A stretch of DNA of 64,000 nucleotides. Origin: Microbacterium sp. 1.5R (GTDB lineage: Bacteria; Actinomycetota; Actinomycetes; Actinomycetales; Microbacteriaceae). The stretch lies in assembly GCF_007667425.1 (NCBI RefSeq), contig NZ_VDRC01000001.1:825379-889378 (forward strand), given 5' to 3'. The notes below the pieces were generated by a model that saw only the letters and a program-made list of their open reading frames with translations, was not told the origin of the DNA and did no database searches. The position numbers and the translations under genes are program-made. This document shows, one piece after another, positions 17,204 through 26,013 of this stretch. How positions within the stretch are numbered: position 1 is the stretch's first letter; each line of letters begins with the position of its first letter.

Positions 17204-17209
17204 AGCCTA
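17204..17209 (-). promoter_or_regulatory. -10 box of the TauE/SafE gene (leaderless type)
   Basis: TAGGCT on the minus strand ends 6 nt before the GTG at 17197. Confidence 0.42.
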
Positions 17210-17312
17210 CTCTCGAGATCCGCACCAGGATCTCCCTGGGACTGAGTGCCCTTTCGTGCGACACTGGAGCGCACCGGACGACGCCGTCCCGACCCGGATC
17301 GAAGGAGATCTC

Positions 17313-18884
17313 ATGGTGCGCAGTTCCTTTCCCGATGTCGAGATCCCCGAGACCTCCATCCACGACTTCCTGTTCGGCGATCTCGACGAGGAGCGGCTCG
17401 ACGCCGTGGCCCTCATCGACGGCCTGAGCGGGGCGACGACCACCTACCGACAGCTCGTCGGACAGATCGATCTCTTCGCGGGTGCGCTCGCCCACCGCGG
17501 TGTCGAGGTCGGAACCGTCGTCGGGGTTCTGTGTCCGAACGTGCCGGCGTTCGCGACGGTGTTCCACGGCATCCTGCGTGCGGGGGCGACCGCGACGACG
17601 ATCAACTCGCTCTACACGGCCGATGAGATCGCCAACCAGTTGACGGATGCCGGAGCCACCTGGCTCGTCACCGTCTCCCCTCTGCTGCCTGGCGCCCGCG
17701 CCGCGGCCGACCGCGTCGGCATCGACGCAGACCACGTCATCGTGCTCGACGGCGCGGACGGCCACCCGTCGCTGCCCTCGCTCCTCGGCGAAGGGCGTCG
17801 CGCACCCGAGGTCTCGTTCGACCCCGCCACGCATCTCGCCGTGCTGCCCTACTCCTCGGGAACGACCGGGCGCCCCAAGGGCGTCATGCTCACACACCGC
17901 AACCTCGTCGCCAACGTGAGCCAGTGTCGCTCGACGATCTCGCTGGCCGACGACGACCGCGTTCTCGCGGTGCTCCCGTTCTTCCACATCTACGGGATGA
18001 CCGTGCTCCTGAACTTCGCTCTTCGTCAGCGTGCCGCGCTGGTGACGATGCCGAAGTTCGATCTCACAGAGTTCCTCCGGGTCGTGCAGGAGCACCGCAC
18101 GAGCTGGGTGTTCATCGCCCCGCCGATCGCGGTCGCCCTCGCGAAGCATCCGCTCGTCGACGACTACGACCTGTCGTCGGTGAAGGTCATCTTCTCGGGT
18201 GCGGCGCCGCTCGACGGCGCACTCGCCACAGCCGTGGCCACCCGCCTCGACTGCGTGGTGTGCCAGGGATACGGCATGACAGAGACCAGCCCGGTCACCC
18301 ACGCCATCCCCTACGACCGCCCCGAGATCGACCGATCCACCGTCGGGGTGCTGCTCGCGAACACCGAGGCACGGCTGCTCGACGAGGACGGCAGCGATGT
18401 GGCCGTGCCCGACACCGGCGCGAGCGAACCGGGAGAGATCGTCATCCGCGGGCCGCAGGTGATGGCCGGATATCTGAACCGCCCCGATGCCACGGCCGAG
18501 ATGCTGGATGGCGACGGGTGGCTGCGCACCGGCGACGTCGCCACGGTCACGGCCGACGGAGTCTTCCGCATCGTCGATCGGCTCAAGGAGCTCATCAAGT
18601 ACAAGGGCTACCAGGTCGCCCCGGCCGTGCTCGAGGCTGTGCTGCTCGAGCATCCGTCTATCGCCGATGCGGCCGTGATCGGTGCTCCGGATGACGAGGG
18701 CCAGGAGGTGCCGAAGGCGTTCGTGGTCCTGCAGCAGGGCGCGGTGCTCGATGCGGATGCCGTCATCGCGCACGTCGCAGCCCTCGTGGCGCCGCACGAG
18801 AAGGTGCGTCAGGTCGAGTTCATCGACGCGATCCCGAAGTCGACCTCCGGCAAGATCCTCCGCAAGGATCTGCGCGTCCGCTGA
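17313..18884 (+). CDS. AMP-forming acyl-CoA synthetase, 4-coumarate:CoA ligase type
   Basis: ANL-superfamily enzyme of 523 residues that activates a carboxylic acid with ATP to the acyl-adenylate and then the CoA thioester. All core motifs are present: the P-loop YSSGTTGRPKGVMLTH, the YGMTETSP adenylate motif, GWLRTGDVA with the hinge region RLKELIKYKGYQV, and the catalytic lysine in STSGKILRKDLR at the C-terminus. The overall pattern resembles plant-type 4-coumarate ligases and medium-chain ligases. The ATG at 17313 has a GAAGGAGA ribosome-binding site; the open frame upstream is not part of the protein. Substrate not determinable. Confidence 0.93.
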   Translation: MVRSSFPDVEIPETSIHDFLFGDLDEERLDAVALIDGLSGATTTYRQLVGQIDLFAGALAHRGVEVGTVVGVLCPNVPAFATVFHGILRAGATATTINSLYTADEIANQLTDAGATWLVTVSPLLPGARAAADRVGIDADHVIVLDGADGHPSLPSLLGEGRRAPEVSFDPATHLAVLPYSSGTTGRPKGVMLTHRNLVANVSQCRSTISLADDDRVLAVLPFFHIYGMTVLLNFALRQRAALVTMPKFDLTEFLRVVQEHRTSWVFIAPPIAVALAKHPLVDDYDLSSVKVIFSGAAPLDGALATAVATRLDCVVCQGYGMTETSPVTHAIPYDRPEIDRSTVGVLLANTEARLLDEDGSDVAVPDTGASEPGEIVIRGPQVMAGYLNRPDATAEMLDGDGWLRTGDVATVTADGVFRIVDRLKELIKYKGYQVAPAVLEAVLLEHPSIADAAVIGAPDDEGQEVPKAFVVLQQGAVLDADAVIAHVAALVAPHEKVRQVEFIDAIPKSTSGKILRKDLRVR

Positions 18885-18996
18885 GCGGGGCCCCCACCTG
18901 TTCCCGTCGCGATTCGTGCCGCCGAACTCGCTCTCGCGCGGCACGAACTGCGACCGGAGGTATCTCCGACACGCTGCGCGCCTCCCCACGCACGAC

Positions 18997-19030
18997 GAAG
19001 CCCGCCACCCCGTGAGGGATGGCGGGCTTC
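18997..19030. terminator. terminator at the end of the ribosomal supercluster
   Basis: GAAGCCCGCCA pairs perfectly with TGGCGGGCTTC around a 12-base loop, 14 nt beyond the rplQ stop on the minus strand. It may also stop the convergent acyl-CoA ligase transcript. truA, the usual next gene after rplQ, is not here. Confidence 0.8.
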
Positions 19031-19043
19031 GAGCGTTGCGAGA

Positions 19044-19607
19044 TTACTTGTTCTCGACAGCGTCCTCGGCGGAGGCCTCAGCGGCCTCGCCTTCGGCCTG
19101 CGACTCGGCGCCGGCGTCAGCAGCGGCCTCGTCGGCGGGAGCGTCCTCGGTGGTCTCCTCGGCGGGAGCCTCCTCGGCCGGCTTCTCCTCAGCGGCGGGC
19201 GCAGCGGCAGCCGGAGCAGCCTTCTTGGTCGACTTCGCCTTCGGCGTGACGGGCTCGAGGACGAGCTCGATCACGGCCATGGGAGCGTTGTCACCCTTGC
19301 GGTTGCCGACCTTTGTGATGCGCGTGTAGCCACCCTCGCGGTCCGCGACGAGCGGAGCGATCTCGGCGAACAGCGTGTGCACGACGTCCTTGTCACCGAT
19401 GACCGAGAGGACGCGACGACGGGCGTGCAGGTCTCCGCGCTTGGCGAAGGTGATCAGACGCTCGGCGAGCGGACGCAGGCGCTTGGCCTTCGTCTCGGTC
19501 GTCTTGATGGACTTGTGGGTGTAGAGAGCCGCCGCGAGGTTGGCAAGCAGCAGGCGCTCGTGGGCGGGGCCGCCTCCGAGGCGGGGACCCTTGGTGGGCT
19601 TGGGCAT
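19044..19607 (-). CDS. rplQ: 50S ribosomal protein L17 with acidic C-terminal tail
   Basis: Large-subunit protein near the exit tunnel. The core (residues 1-122: [20 protein letters not shown], then [20 protein letters not shown]) is standard. It is followed by about 65 extra residues made almost only of Ala, Glu, Pro and Asp ([18 protein letters not shown]...), a tail seen in many actinobacterial L17 but long here. It is the last gene of the alpha-operon part and is followed by a strong terminator. Confidence 0.98.
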   Translation of the reverse strand: MPKPTKGPRLGGGPAHERLLLANLAAALYTHKSIKTTETKAKRLRPLAERLITFAKRGDLHARRRVLSVIGDKDVVHTLFAEIAPLVADREGGYTRITKVGNRKGDNAPMAVIELVLEPVTPKAKSTKKAAPAAAAPAAEEKPAEEAPAEETTEDAPADEAAADAGAESQAEGEAAEASAEDAVENK

Positions 19608-19641
19608 AATCGTCTAACTCCTGGTCAGGAAGGGTCGGGTA

Positions 19642-20631
19642 TCAGAAGGACTCGTCTTCGCTGCCGCCGTAGAAGTGGGCGCCGTCGAAACCGGGCACCG
19701 AATCCTTGAGCGACAGACCGAGCGAGATGAGCTTGTCGCGCACCTCGTCGACCGACTTCTGGCCGAAATTGCGGATGTTCATGAGCTGCGTCTCCGAGAG
19801 GGCGACGAGCTCCGACACGGTGTTGATGCCTTCGCGCTTCAGGCAGTTGTACGAGCGCACGGAGAGATCGAGGTCCTCGATCGGCATCGACAGCTCGCTG
19901 GAGTTCACAGCCTCCACCGGCGCCGGGCCGATCTCGATGCCCTCGGCCTCGACGTTCAGCTCGCGGGCGAGGCCGAACAGCTCGGTGAGCGTCTTGGCAG
20001 CCGACGCGACGGCGTCGCGGGGGCTGATCGAGTTCTTCGTCTCGACGTCCAGCACGAGCTTGTCGAAGTCGGTGCGCTCCCCGGCACGGGTCGCGTCGAC
20101 GCGGTAGCTGACCTTCAGCACGGGCGAGTAGATCGAGTCGATCGGAATCTGACCGGCCTCGGCGTACTCGTTGCGGTTCTGCGTCGCGGAGACGTAGCCG
20201 CGGCCGCGCTCGATGGTGAGCTCCAGCTCGAACTTCGCGGTGTCGTTCAGCGTCGCGATGACGAGCTCGGGGTTGTGCACCTCGACACCGGCCGGAGCCG
20301 AGATGTCGGCGGCGGTCACTTCACCGGCACCGGTCTTGCGCAGGTACGCCGTGATGGGCTCGTCGCGCTCGCTCGAGACGACGAGCTGCTTGATGTTGAG
20401 GATGATCTCGGTGACATCCTCCTTCACGCCGGGGATGGTGCTGAACTCGTGCAGCACGCCGTCGATGCGAACGCTCGTGACGGCGGCACCGGGGATCGAC
20501 GACAGCAGGCTGCGACGGAGCGCGTTGCCGATCGTGTATCCGAAGCCGGGCTCCAGAGGCTCGATGATGAACCGGCTCCGGTTCTCGACGATCTTTTCCT
20601 CGGTGAGTGTGGGACGCTGTGCAATGAGCAC
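19642..20631 (-). CDS. rpoA: RNA polymerase alpha subunit
   Basis: A 329-residue subunit that nucleates RNA polymerase assembly and contacts activators and UP elements. The N-terminal domain starts [20 protein letters not shown] and contains the dimerisation segment [20 protein letters not shown]. The C-terminal domain has the DNA-contact helices [19 protein letters not shown] and [14 protein letters not shown]. It follows rpsK directly after 130 bases that hold two hairpins; rpsD is absent. Confidence 0.99.
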   Translation of the reverse strand: MLIAQRPTLTEEKIVENRSRFIIEPLEPGFGYTIGNALRRSLLSSIPGAAVTSVRIDGVLHEFSTIPGVKEDVTEIILNIKQLVVSSERDEPITAYLRKTGAGEVTAADISAPAGVEVHNPELVIATLNDTAKFELELTIERGRGYVSATQNRNEYAEAGQIPIDSIYSPVLKVSYRVDATRAGERTDFDKLVLDVETKNSISPRDAVASAAKTLTELFGLARELNVEAEGIEIGPAPVEAVNSSELSMPIEDLDLSVRSYNCLKREGINTVSELVALSETQLMNIRNFGQKSVDEVRDKLISLGLSLKDSVPGFDGAHFYGGSEDESF

Positions 20632-20703
20632 TCTGTGTTCCTTTCGATCACATGACCGCTATATGACATGTGGTGGGTGAGGTCTTGAGTTGTGGAAGTC
20701 GAT

Positions 20704-20750
20704 GCCCGCTGACGGGCGTCGAGCCGCTCACCCGTGAGGGCGAGCGGCTC
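20704..20750 (-). other. twin stem-loops between rpsK and rpoA
   Basis: Two inverted repeats: GCCCG-CTGA-CGGGC (20704-20717) and GAGCCGCTC-N12-GAGCGGCTC (20721-20750). They sit just after the rpsK stop, in the place where other bacteria have rpsD. They could attenuate, process or protect the transcript and adjust rpoA output. Confidence 0.6.
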
Positions 20751-20761
20751 AACGAGCCGGG

Positions 20762-21160
20762 TCAGACGCGGCGACGCTTCGGCGGGCGGCAGCCGTTGTG
20801 CGCCTGCGGGGTGACGTCCGAGATCGAGCCGACCTCGAGGCCGGCGGCCTGGAGCGAGCGGATCGCGGTCTCGCGGCCGGAGCCCGGACCCTTCACGAGG
20901 ACGTCGACCTTCTTGACGCCGTGCTCCGCAGCCTGGCGGGCGGCGGACTCGGCAGCCATACCGGCGGCGTACGGGGTCGACTTGCGCGAGCCCTTGAAGC
21001 CCACGCCACCCGACGATGCCCAGGCGATGACGGCGCCGGACGGGTCGGTGATCGAAACGATGGTGTTGTTGAACGTCGACTTGATGTGGGCCTGGCCCAG
21101 CGCGATGTTCTTCTTCTCCTTGCGGCGCGGCTTGCGCGCGGCGGCCTTGGGTGCAGCCAT
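20762..21160 (-). CDS. rpsK: 30S ribosomal protein S11
   Basis: A 132-residue platform protein that touches the mRNA/Shine-Dalgarno helix region. Typical motifs: [40 protein letters not shown] and the C-terminal [14 protein letters not shown] with the [11 protein letters not shown] end. The N-terminus is Ala/Lys/Arg-rich ([18 protein letters not shown]). It lies 31 bases after rpsM. Confidence 0.98.
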   Translation of the reverse strand: MAAPKAAARKPRRKEKKNIALGQAHIKSTFNNTIVSITDPSGAVIAWASSGGVGFKGSRKSTPYAAGMAAESAARQAAEHGVKKVDVLVKGPGSGRETAIRSLQAAGLEVGSISDVTPQAHNGCRPPKRRRV

Positions 21161-21191
21161 GAAAGTGTTCTCCTAGTCCCTGGGGCCGCGC

Positions 21192-21566
<375 letters not shown>

Positions 21567-21745
21567 GCGGTTCTCCTGAGTGTGATGGAGGTGTGGAGCA
21601 GGATCGGTGCTCGGGCCTCCGCCCCGAGGTGTCCCCCACCGGAGTGGGATCTGATCCTGCCAGTTCTTTCGGCCCGTGAGAGAGCGGAGCAAGACGCCCC
21701 CACGCTCACGCGACCTGTATTGAGTTGTGAGTCAGATCTGGGAGA

Positions 21746-21862
21746 TCAGCCCTGGCGCTGCTTGTGGCGCGGGTTGCTCTTGCAGATCACCATGACGCGG
21801 CCGTGACGGCGGATCACCTTGCAGTGATCGCAGATGGGCTTGACGCTGGGGTTGACCTTCAT
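21746..21862 (-). CDS. rpmJ: 50S ribosomal protein L36 (zinc-binding form)
   Basis: A 38-residue protein: it starts [20 protein letters not shown] and ends NPRHKQRQG. Cys11, Cys14, Cys27 and His33 form the zinc site of the C+ type L36, which actinobacteria often replace with a zinc-free paralogue under zinc limitation. It lies between infA and rpsM, the normal place. Codon use and an AGGAATC site upstream support it. Confidence 0.97.
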   Translation of the reverse strand: MKVNPSVKPICDHCKVIRRHGRVMVICKSNPRHKQRQG

Positions 21863-21926
21863 GATGATTCCTGTTCGCTGTCTTCACCGGGCAGGCGTGA
21901 TGCCTGGGGTGTTACTTCTCGACCGA

Positions 21927-22148
21927 TCAGCGGTAGCGGTAGACGATGCGGCCGCGGGTCAAGTCGTAGGGGCTGAGCTCCACGACCACGCGGTCCTCGG
22001 GGATGATGCGGATGTAGTTCTGCCGCATCTTTCCGGAGATCGTTGCCAGGACCTTGTGTCCGTTGGAGAGCTCAACGCGGAACATCGCGTTGGGCAGAGC
22101 CTCGGAGATCACGCCCTCGATCTCGATGACACCGTCTTTCTTAGCCAT
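21927..22148 (-). CDS. infA: translation initiation factor IF-1
   Basis: A 73-residue OB-fold factor that blocks the ribosomal A site during initiation. It runs from [20 protein letters not shown] to [12 protein letters not shown]. The ATG at 22148 starts the conserved domain; the open frame upstream to 22223 has no family match. It probably heads a transcript with rpmJ, rpsM and rpsK, because a strong terminator lies upstream at 22268-22309. Confidence 0.98.
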   Translation of the reverse strand: MAKKDGVIEIEGVISEALPNAMFRVELSNGHKVLATISGKMRQNYIRIIPEDRVVVELSPYDLTRGRIVYRYR

Positions 22149-22267
22149 AGCCTCGCTTGCGCTTCTGCAGACCGGTCGATCTGCGTTGTGAGTGGGATTG
22201 CGGTGTCTCACCGACTCGGACACGCCGAATCAAGGCACAAGGCACCAAAGATCTATGTTAGACGACG

Positions 22268-22309
22268 ACGGGAGTTCCGGCAACCTGAGCAGGATGCCGG
22301 AACTCCCGT
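22268..22309 (-). terminator. terminator between the DsbA-like gene and infA
   Basis: A 15-bp perfect stem (ACGGGAGTTCCGGCA with TGCCGGAACTCCCGT) around a 12-base loop lies 17 nt after the stop of the DsbA-like gene. It splits the ribosomal supercluster, so infA-rpmJ-rpsM-rpsK must have a promoter in 22149-22267. Confidence 0.8.
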
Positions 22310-22326
22310 TTCGTGCGCGGAGCCGA

Positions 22327-22998
22327 TCAGCCGAGCAGATCGGTGAACTGCTTGAAGTCCGCCTGGTCCTGGAGGTTGAGGCGCGTGCCGTTGATCTCGA
22401 CCGTCGGGGTGCCGCCGATCTCGTTCTTCTTTGCCTGCGCCGCGCCGAACTTGCGGTAGGTCTCGTCGGTGATGCAGGACACCGCATCATCAGCACCTAC
22501 CTGCGTCGCGTAGTCCGCCAGCTGATCGTTGGTCAGACCGGACGAGTTCTCGGCGGGCTGGTTGTCGAACAGCGTCTTCGCGTAGTCGAGGTAGAGGTCG
22601 GGGTTGGACTCGGCGACGCAGACCGCAGCACCCGCCGAGCGGGACGAGTAGTCCGTGCCCTGCGAGTAGCGGTCGAGGATGGCGATCGGGTGGTACTCGA
22701 GCGTGATGCGGCCGTCCGCGGCGGCGGCCTCCAGCTCGGCACCGTACTGCTCCTCGAAGCTCTTGCAGACGGGGCACTGGAAATCGACGAAGACCGACAC
22801 GGTATCCTCCCCGTCGCCGAAGCCGATCGACCCGGTGTCGGAGTTGAAGGTGTCATTGCTCGCGGGCGCCGCCCCAGGGTCGGTCGCCTGGTTGTTGAGG
22901 AGGACGACGACGAAGGCGAGGACGGCCAGCACGACCACCACGGCCGCCGAGACGCCGATCACGAACCAGTTGGTGTTGCTGCTCTTCGCGGCTGCCAT
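22327..22998 (-). CDS. membrane-anchored DsbA-like thioredoxin-fold protein
   Basis: A 223-residue protein with one N-terminal membrane anchor (residues about 13-36, WFVIGVSAAVVVVLAVLAFV) and an exported thioredoxin-fold domain of the DsbA/thioredoxin_4 family. The active site is CPVC in VFVDFQCPVCKSFEEQYG, and GGTPTVEING carries the cis-proline. Two further Cys (AAVCVAES and AVSCITD) may form a structural disulfide, as in mycobacterial DsbA-like proteins. It would catalyse disulfide formation or reduction outside the membrane. The ATG at 22998 directly precedes the anchor. Its location between map and infA is not part of the usual ribosomal cluster. Confidence 0.9.
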   Translation of the reverse strand: MAAAKSSNTNWFVIGVSAAVVVVLAVLAFVVVLLNNQATDPGAAPASNDTFNSDTGSIGFGDGEDTVSVFVDFQCPVCKSFEEQYGAELEAAAADGRITLEYHPIAILDRYSQGTDYSSRSAGAAVCVAESNPDLYLDYAKTLFDNQPAENSSGLTNDQLADYATQVGADDAVSCITDETYRKFGAAQAKKNEIGGTPTVEINGTRLNLQDQADFKQFTDLLG

Positions 22999-23134
22999 GG
23001 GGTTCCGTTTCTGTCGAGGCCCGCTCAGAACGGACCCGGCTTGAAGTCTGCGGGTGCATGCGCACCCATACACATCCATTGTGCCCGCAGAAACCTATGC
23101 GCCGGTTGTGACGGCCGGGGCCGATACGACCTCG

Positions 23135-23983
23135 TTACGCGATCGGTGCGGGGGTCACGCCGAACGGCGCGAGGCCCGCCGCTCCCCCGTCGGGCGCGGT
23201 GAGCACCCAGATGCCCTGCGCGTGCACCGCGACGCTGTGCTCCCAGTGCGAGCCGTCGGAGCCGTCGGTGGTCGAGACGGTCCAGTCGTCCTCCTCGACG
23301 AAGGTCTCCTCGCCGCCGGCGGTCACCATGGGTTCGATCGCGAGCACGAGCCCGGGCTTGACCTCTGCCCCGGGGTCGGGAGTGCGGTAGTTGAACACGC
23401 TCGGCGCCTCGTGCATCTTGCGGCCGATGCCGTGGCCCACGTACTCGCGCAGGATGCCGTACGTGCGGCCGGACACCTCAGAGACGCCCTGCGCCTCGAT
23501 GTATCCCTGGATCGCCGCACCGAGGTCGCCCAGGTGCGATGCCGAGGCCATGGCCGCGATGCCCGCCCACATCGACCCCTCGGTGACACGGGAGAGCTCC
23601 TCGCGGCGAGCGACGAGCTCGGGGCGGGTGTCGTCGCGGACGACGACCGTGATCGCGCTGTCGCCGTTCCAGCCCTGGTACTGAGCTCCGCAGTCGATTG
23701 AGACGATGTCGCCCGCTTCGAGAACCCGCTCACCCGGGATGCCGTGCACGACCTCCTCGTTGACCGAGATGCAGGTTGTGTGGCGGTAACCGCGCACGAG
23801 CTGGAAGTTCGACTCGGCCCCGCGCTCGAGGATGACGCGATTCGCCTCGGCATCGAGCTCGAGCGTCGTCACCCCCGGGCGGATCAGCGGACGAACGGCA
23901 TCCAGCGCCGCGGCCGTGATGAGACCCGGCTCCACCATCGAGCGGAGCTGAGCGGGGGTCTTGTAGATCGACCGGCGGAACAT
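23135..23983 (-). CDS. map: methionine aminopeptidase, type I
   Basis: Removes the initiator Met from nascent proteins. It has 282 residues. The five metal ligands are recognisable: Asp in SIDCGAQYQGWNGDSAI (two), His in EYVGHGIGRKMHEAP and Glu in VLAIEPMVT and in the C-terminal HWEHSVAV. The substrate-pocket Cys/His stretch YRHTTCISVNEEVVHGIPGE is intact. The C-terminus has about 25 extra residues (TAPDGGAAGLAPFGVTPAPI). It follows adk after 10 bases, so it belongs to the secY-adk-map unit. Confidence 0.97.
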   Translation of the reverse strand: MFRRSIYKTPAQLRSMVEPGLITAAALDAVRPLIRPGVTTLELDAEANRVILERGAESNFQLVRGYRHTTCISVNEEVVHGIPGERVLEAGDIVSIDCGAQYQGWNGDSAITVVVRDDTRPELVARREELSRVTEGSMWAGIAAMASASHLGDLGAAIQGYIEAQGVSEVSGRTYGILREYVGHGIGRKMHEAPSVFNYRTPDPGAEVKPGLVLAIEPMVTAGGEETFVEEDDWTVSTTDGSDGSHWEHSVAVHAQGIWVLTAPDGGAAGLAPFGVTPAPIA

Positions 23984-23993
23984 CGTGAGGCGA

Positions 23994-24590
23994 TCAGGCG
24001 GCGAGACGCAGGCCGCGGGCGGCCAGCGCCGCGAACACGCGATCGGTGATCTCGTCGAGCGAACCGACGCCGTCGATGCGGTCGACGATGCCCCGCTCGC
24101 CGTACACCTCGAGGATCGGGGCCGTCTCGTGCTCGTAGATGTCGAGGCGGTGGGCGATCGCAGCTTCCGTGTCGTCGGAGCGTCCCTGCTCCGCTGCGCG
24201 GAGCTTCAGACGCGCCATGCTCTCGTCGCGGGGCACGTCGAGCAGGATGACCGCGTCGAGGGACTCGCCCCGTGCGCCGAGGAACTCCTCGAGGTGCGCC
24301 ACCTGCGCTGTGTTGCGCGGGTATCCGTCGAGCAGGAATCCGTTCGCCGCGTCATCTTGCGACAGGCGGTCTCGCACGATCTCGCTGGTCAGCTCGTCGG
24401 GGACGAGATCGCCCCTGTCGAGGATCTCGGTGACCTGCTGCCCGAGTGGCGTGCCCTCTTTGATGTTCGCGCGGAACATGTCGCCGGTCGAGACGACGGG
24501 GATGCCGTAGGACTCGGCGATGCGGACACCCTGCGTGCCCTTGCCGGATCCCTGGGGACCGACGATGAGGAGACGAGCGGATGCTGTCAT
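23994..24590 (-). CDS. adk: adenylate kinase
   Basis: Interconverts ATP + AMP and 2 ADP. It has 198 residues, the short form with a reduced LID and no zinc finger, as in other actinobacteria. P-loop GPQGSGKGT at about residues 11-19; AMP-binding VVSTGDMFRANI and LLDGYPRN; LID arginine in RLDIYEHET. Its ATG overlaps the secY stop by four bases (ATGA), so translation is coupled. The order secY-adk-map is the classical spc-operon end. Confidence 0.98.
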   Translation of the reverse strand: MTASARLLIVGPQGSGKGTQGVRIAESYGIPVVSTGDMFRANIKEGTPLGQQVTEILDRGDLVPDELTSEIVRDRLSQDDAANGFLLDGYPRNTAQVAHLEEFLGARGESLDAVILLDVPRDESMARLKLRAAEQGRSDDTEAAIAHRLDIYEHETAPILEVYGERGIVDRIDGVGSLDEITDRVFAALAARGLRLAA

Positions 24591-25909
24591 CGGAGGAGCC
24601 CTTCGTAGTGACGCTGCTGGAGCTGCGCATCGATCTGCTTGACCGTCTCGAGACCCACACCGACGATGATGAGGATCGAGGCGCCGCCGAACGGGAAGTT
24701 CTGGTTGGCGCCGACGGTGGCGAGGGCGATGAGCGGGATGAGCGCGATCAGACCGAGGTAGATCGAGCCGGGCAGCGTGATGCGCGTGAGCACGTAGTCG
24801 AGGTACTCGGCGGTCGGACGACCGGCACGGATGCCGGGGATGAAGCCGCCGTACTTCTTCATGTTGTCGGCGACCTCAACCGGGTTGAACGTGATCGCGA
24901 CGTAGAAGTAGGTGAAGCCGATGATCAGCAGGAAGTACGCCGCCATGTAGATCGGGTGGTTGCCCGTGGTGAAGTACGTGCTGATCCAGGTGACCCACGC
25001 GGCGGGCTCAGAGCCGTCCTGCGGGGTGTTGAACTGGGCGATCAGGGCAGGGATGTAGAGCAGCGACGATGCGAAGATCACGGGGATCACACCCGCCATG
25101 TTCACCTTGATCGGGATGTAGGTGTTGGTGCCGCCGAACGTGCGACGACCGACCATGCGCTTCGCGTACTGCACCGGGATGCGGCGCTGCGACTGCTCGA
25201 CGAATACGACGAGCCCCATCACGATGATGCCGACGAGGAGCACGAGCAGGAAGACCTCGAAACCGCGGCTCTCCCAGATCAGCCACATGGCGCCGGGGAA
25301 GGTCGCGGCGATGGAGGTGAAGATGAGCAGCGACATGCCGTTGCCGATGCCGCGCTCGGTGACGAGCTCGGCGAACCACATGATGAGGCCCGTACCGGCG
25401 GTCATCGCCATGATGATGAGCAGCTGCGCCCACCACACGTCGTTCGTGAGCAGGTTCTGGCAGGCGGCGACGTCGGTGGTGCCGAACAGCTGACCGCTGC
25501 GGGCGACGGTCACGAGCGTGGTCGACTGCAGAAGCGCCAGCGCGATCGTGAGGTAGCGCGTGTACTGCGTCAGCTTGGACTGGCCGGCCTGACCCTCTTT
25601 GTGCAGGGCCTCGAAGTGCGGGATGACCACGCGGAGCAGCTGGGTGATGATCGTCGCCGTGATGTACGGCATCACACCCAGCGCGAAGATGGAGAGCTGG
25701 AGGAGCGCCCCGCCGGAGAAGAGGTTGACCAGACCGAGCAGTCCCTCAGTGCCCGAGTTGAGTGCGAGGCACTCCTCGACGTTCGGGAAGTTCACGAACG
25801 GAGCGGGGACGTTGGAGCCCAGTCGGTAGATCGCGACGATGGCGAGAGTGAAACCGATCTTCCGACGCAGGTCGGGCGTGCGGAAGATCCGCGCGATGGC
25901 GCTAAACAA
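24587..25909 (-). CDS. secY: preprotein translocase subunit SecY
   Basis: Channel subunit of the Sec translocon, 440 residues with ten hydrophobic segments; it begins MFSAIARIFRTPDLRRKIGF. Conserved parts include GGALLQLSIFALGVMPYITA in the plug/TM2 region, the ribosome-binding loops with RRIPVQYAKRMVGRRTFG, and GFTYFYVAITFNP. The start codon is TTG at 25909 with a strong AGGAGGA site, which may limit its rate. A hairpin separates it from rplO. It overlaps adk by four bases. Confidence 0.98.
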   Translation of the reverse strand: MFSAIARIFRTPDLRRKIGFTLAIVAIYRLGSNVPAPFVNFPNVEECLALNSGTEGLLGLVNLFSGGALLQLSIFALGVMPYITATIITQLLRVVIPHFEALHKEGQAGQSKLTQYTRYLTIALALLQSTTLVTVARSGQLFGTTDVAACQNLLTNDVWWAQLLIIMAMTAGTGLIMWFAELVTERGIGNGMSLLIFTSIAATFPGAMWLIWESRGFEVFLLVLLVGIIVMGLVVFVEQSQRRIPVQYAKRMVGRRTFGGTNTYIPIKVNMAGVIPVIFASSLLYIPALIAQFNTPQDGSEPAAWVTWISTYFTTGNHPIYMAAYFLLIIGFTYFYVAITFNPVEVADNMKKYGGFIPGIRAGRPTAEYLDYVLTRITLPGSIYLGLIALIPLIALATVGANQNFPFGGASILIIVGVGLETVKQIDAQLQQRHYEGLLR

Positions 25910-25974
25910 GGGACGTTCCTCCTGAAAAGGTTGCCGGTCCCTGAAGGACGGCTGAAAGAACAGGCTAACCCATA

Positions 25975-26003
25975 AGAGGGGCCGGAGAATCTCCGACCCC
26001 TCT
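25975..26003 (-). other. stem-loop between rplO and secY
   Basis: AGAGGGG pairs with CCCCTCT, and inside it GGAGA pairs with TCTCC; it lies 11-39 nt after the rplO stop. On the minus strand it resembles an attenuator or RNA-processing site that would reduce secY relative to the ribosomal genes. It is followed by TTATGGGTTAGCC rather than a U-run. Confidence 0.6.
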
Positions 26004-26013
26004 CACGAAGTGG

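Noticed and set aside
16407..17312. A long N-terminal extension of the acyl-CoA ligase frame, antisense to the TauE gene
   Set aside because: The ligase family begins at 17313, which has a GAAGGAGA ribosome-binding site. The upstream frame is rich in Arg, Pro and Thr and is an open-frame artefact of high GC.
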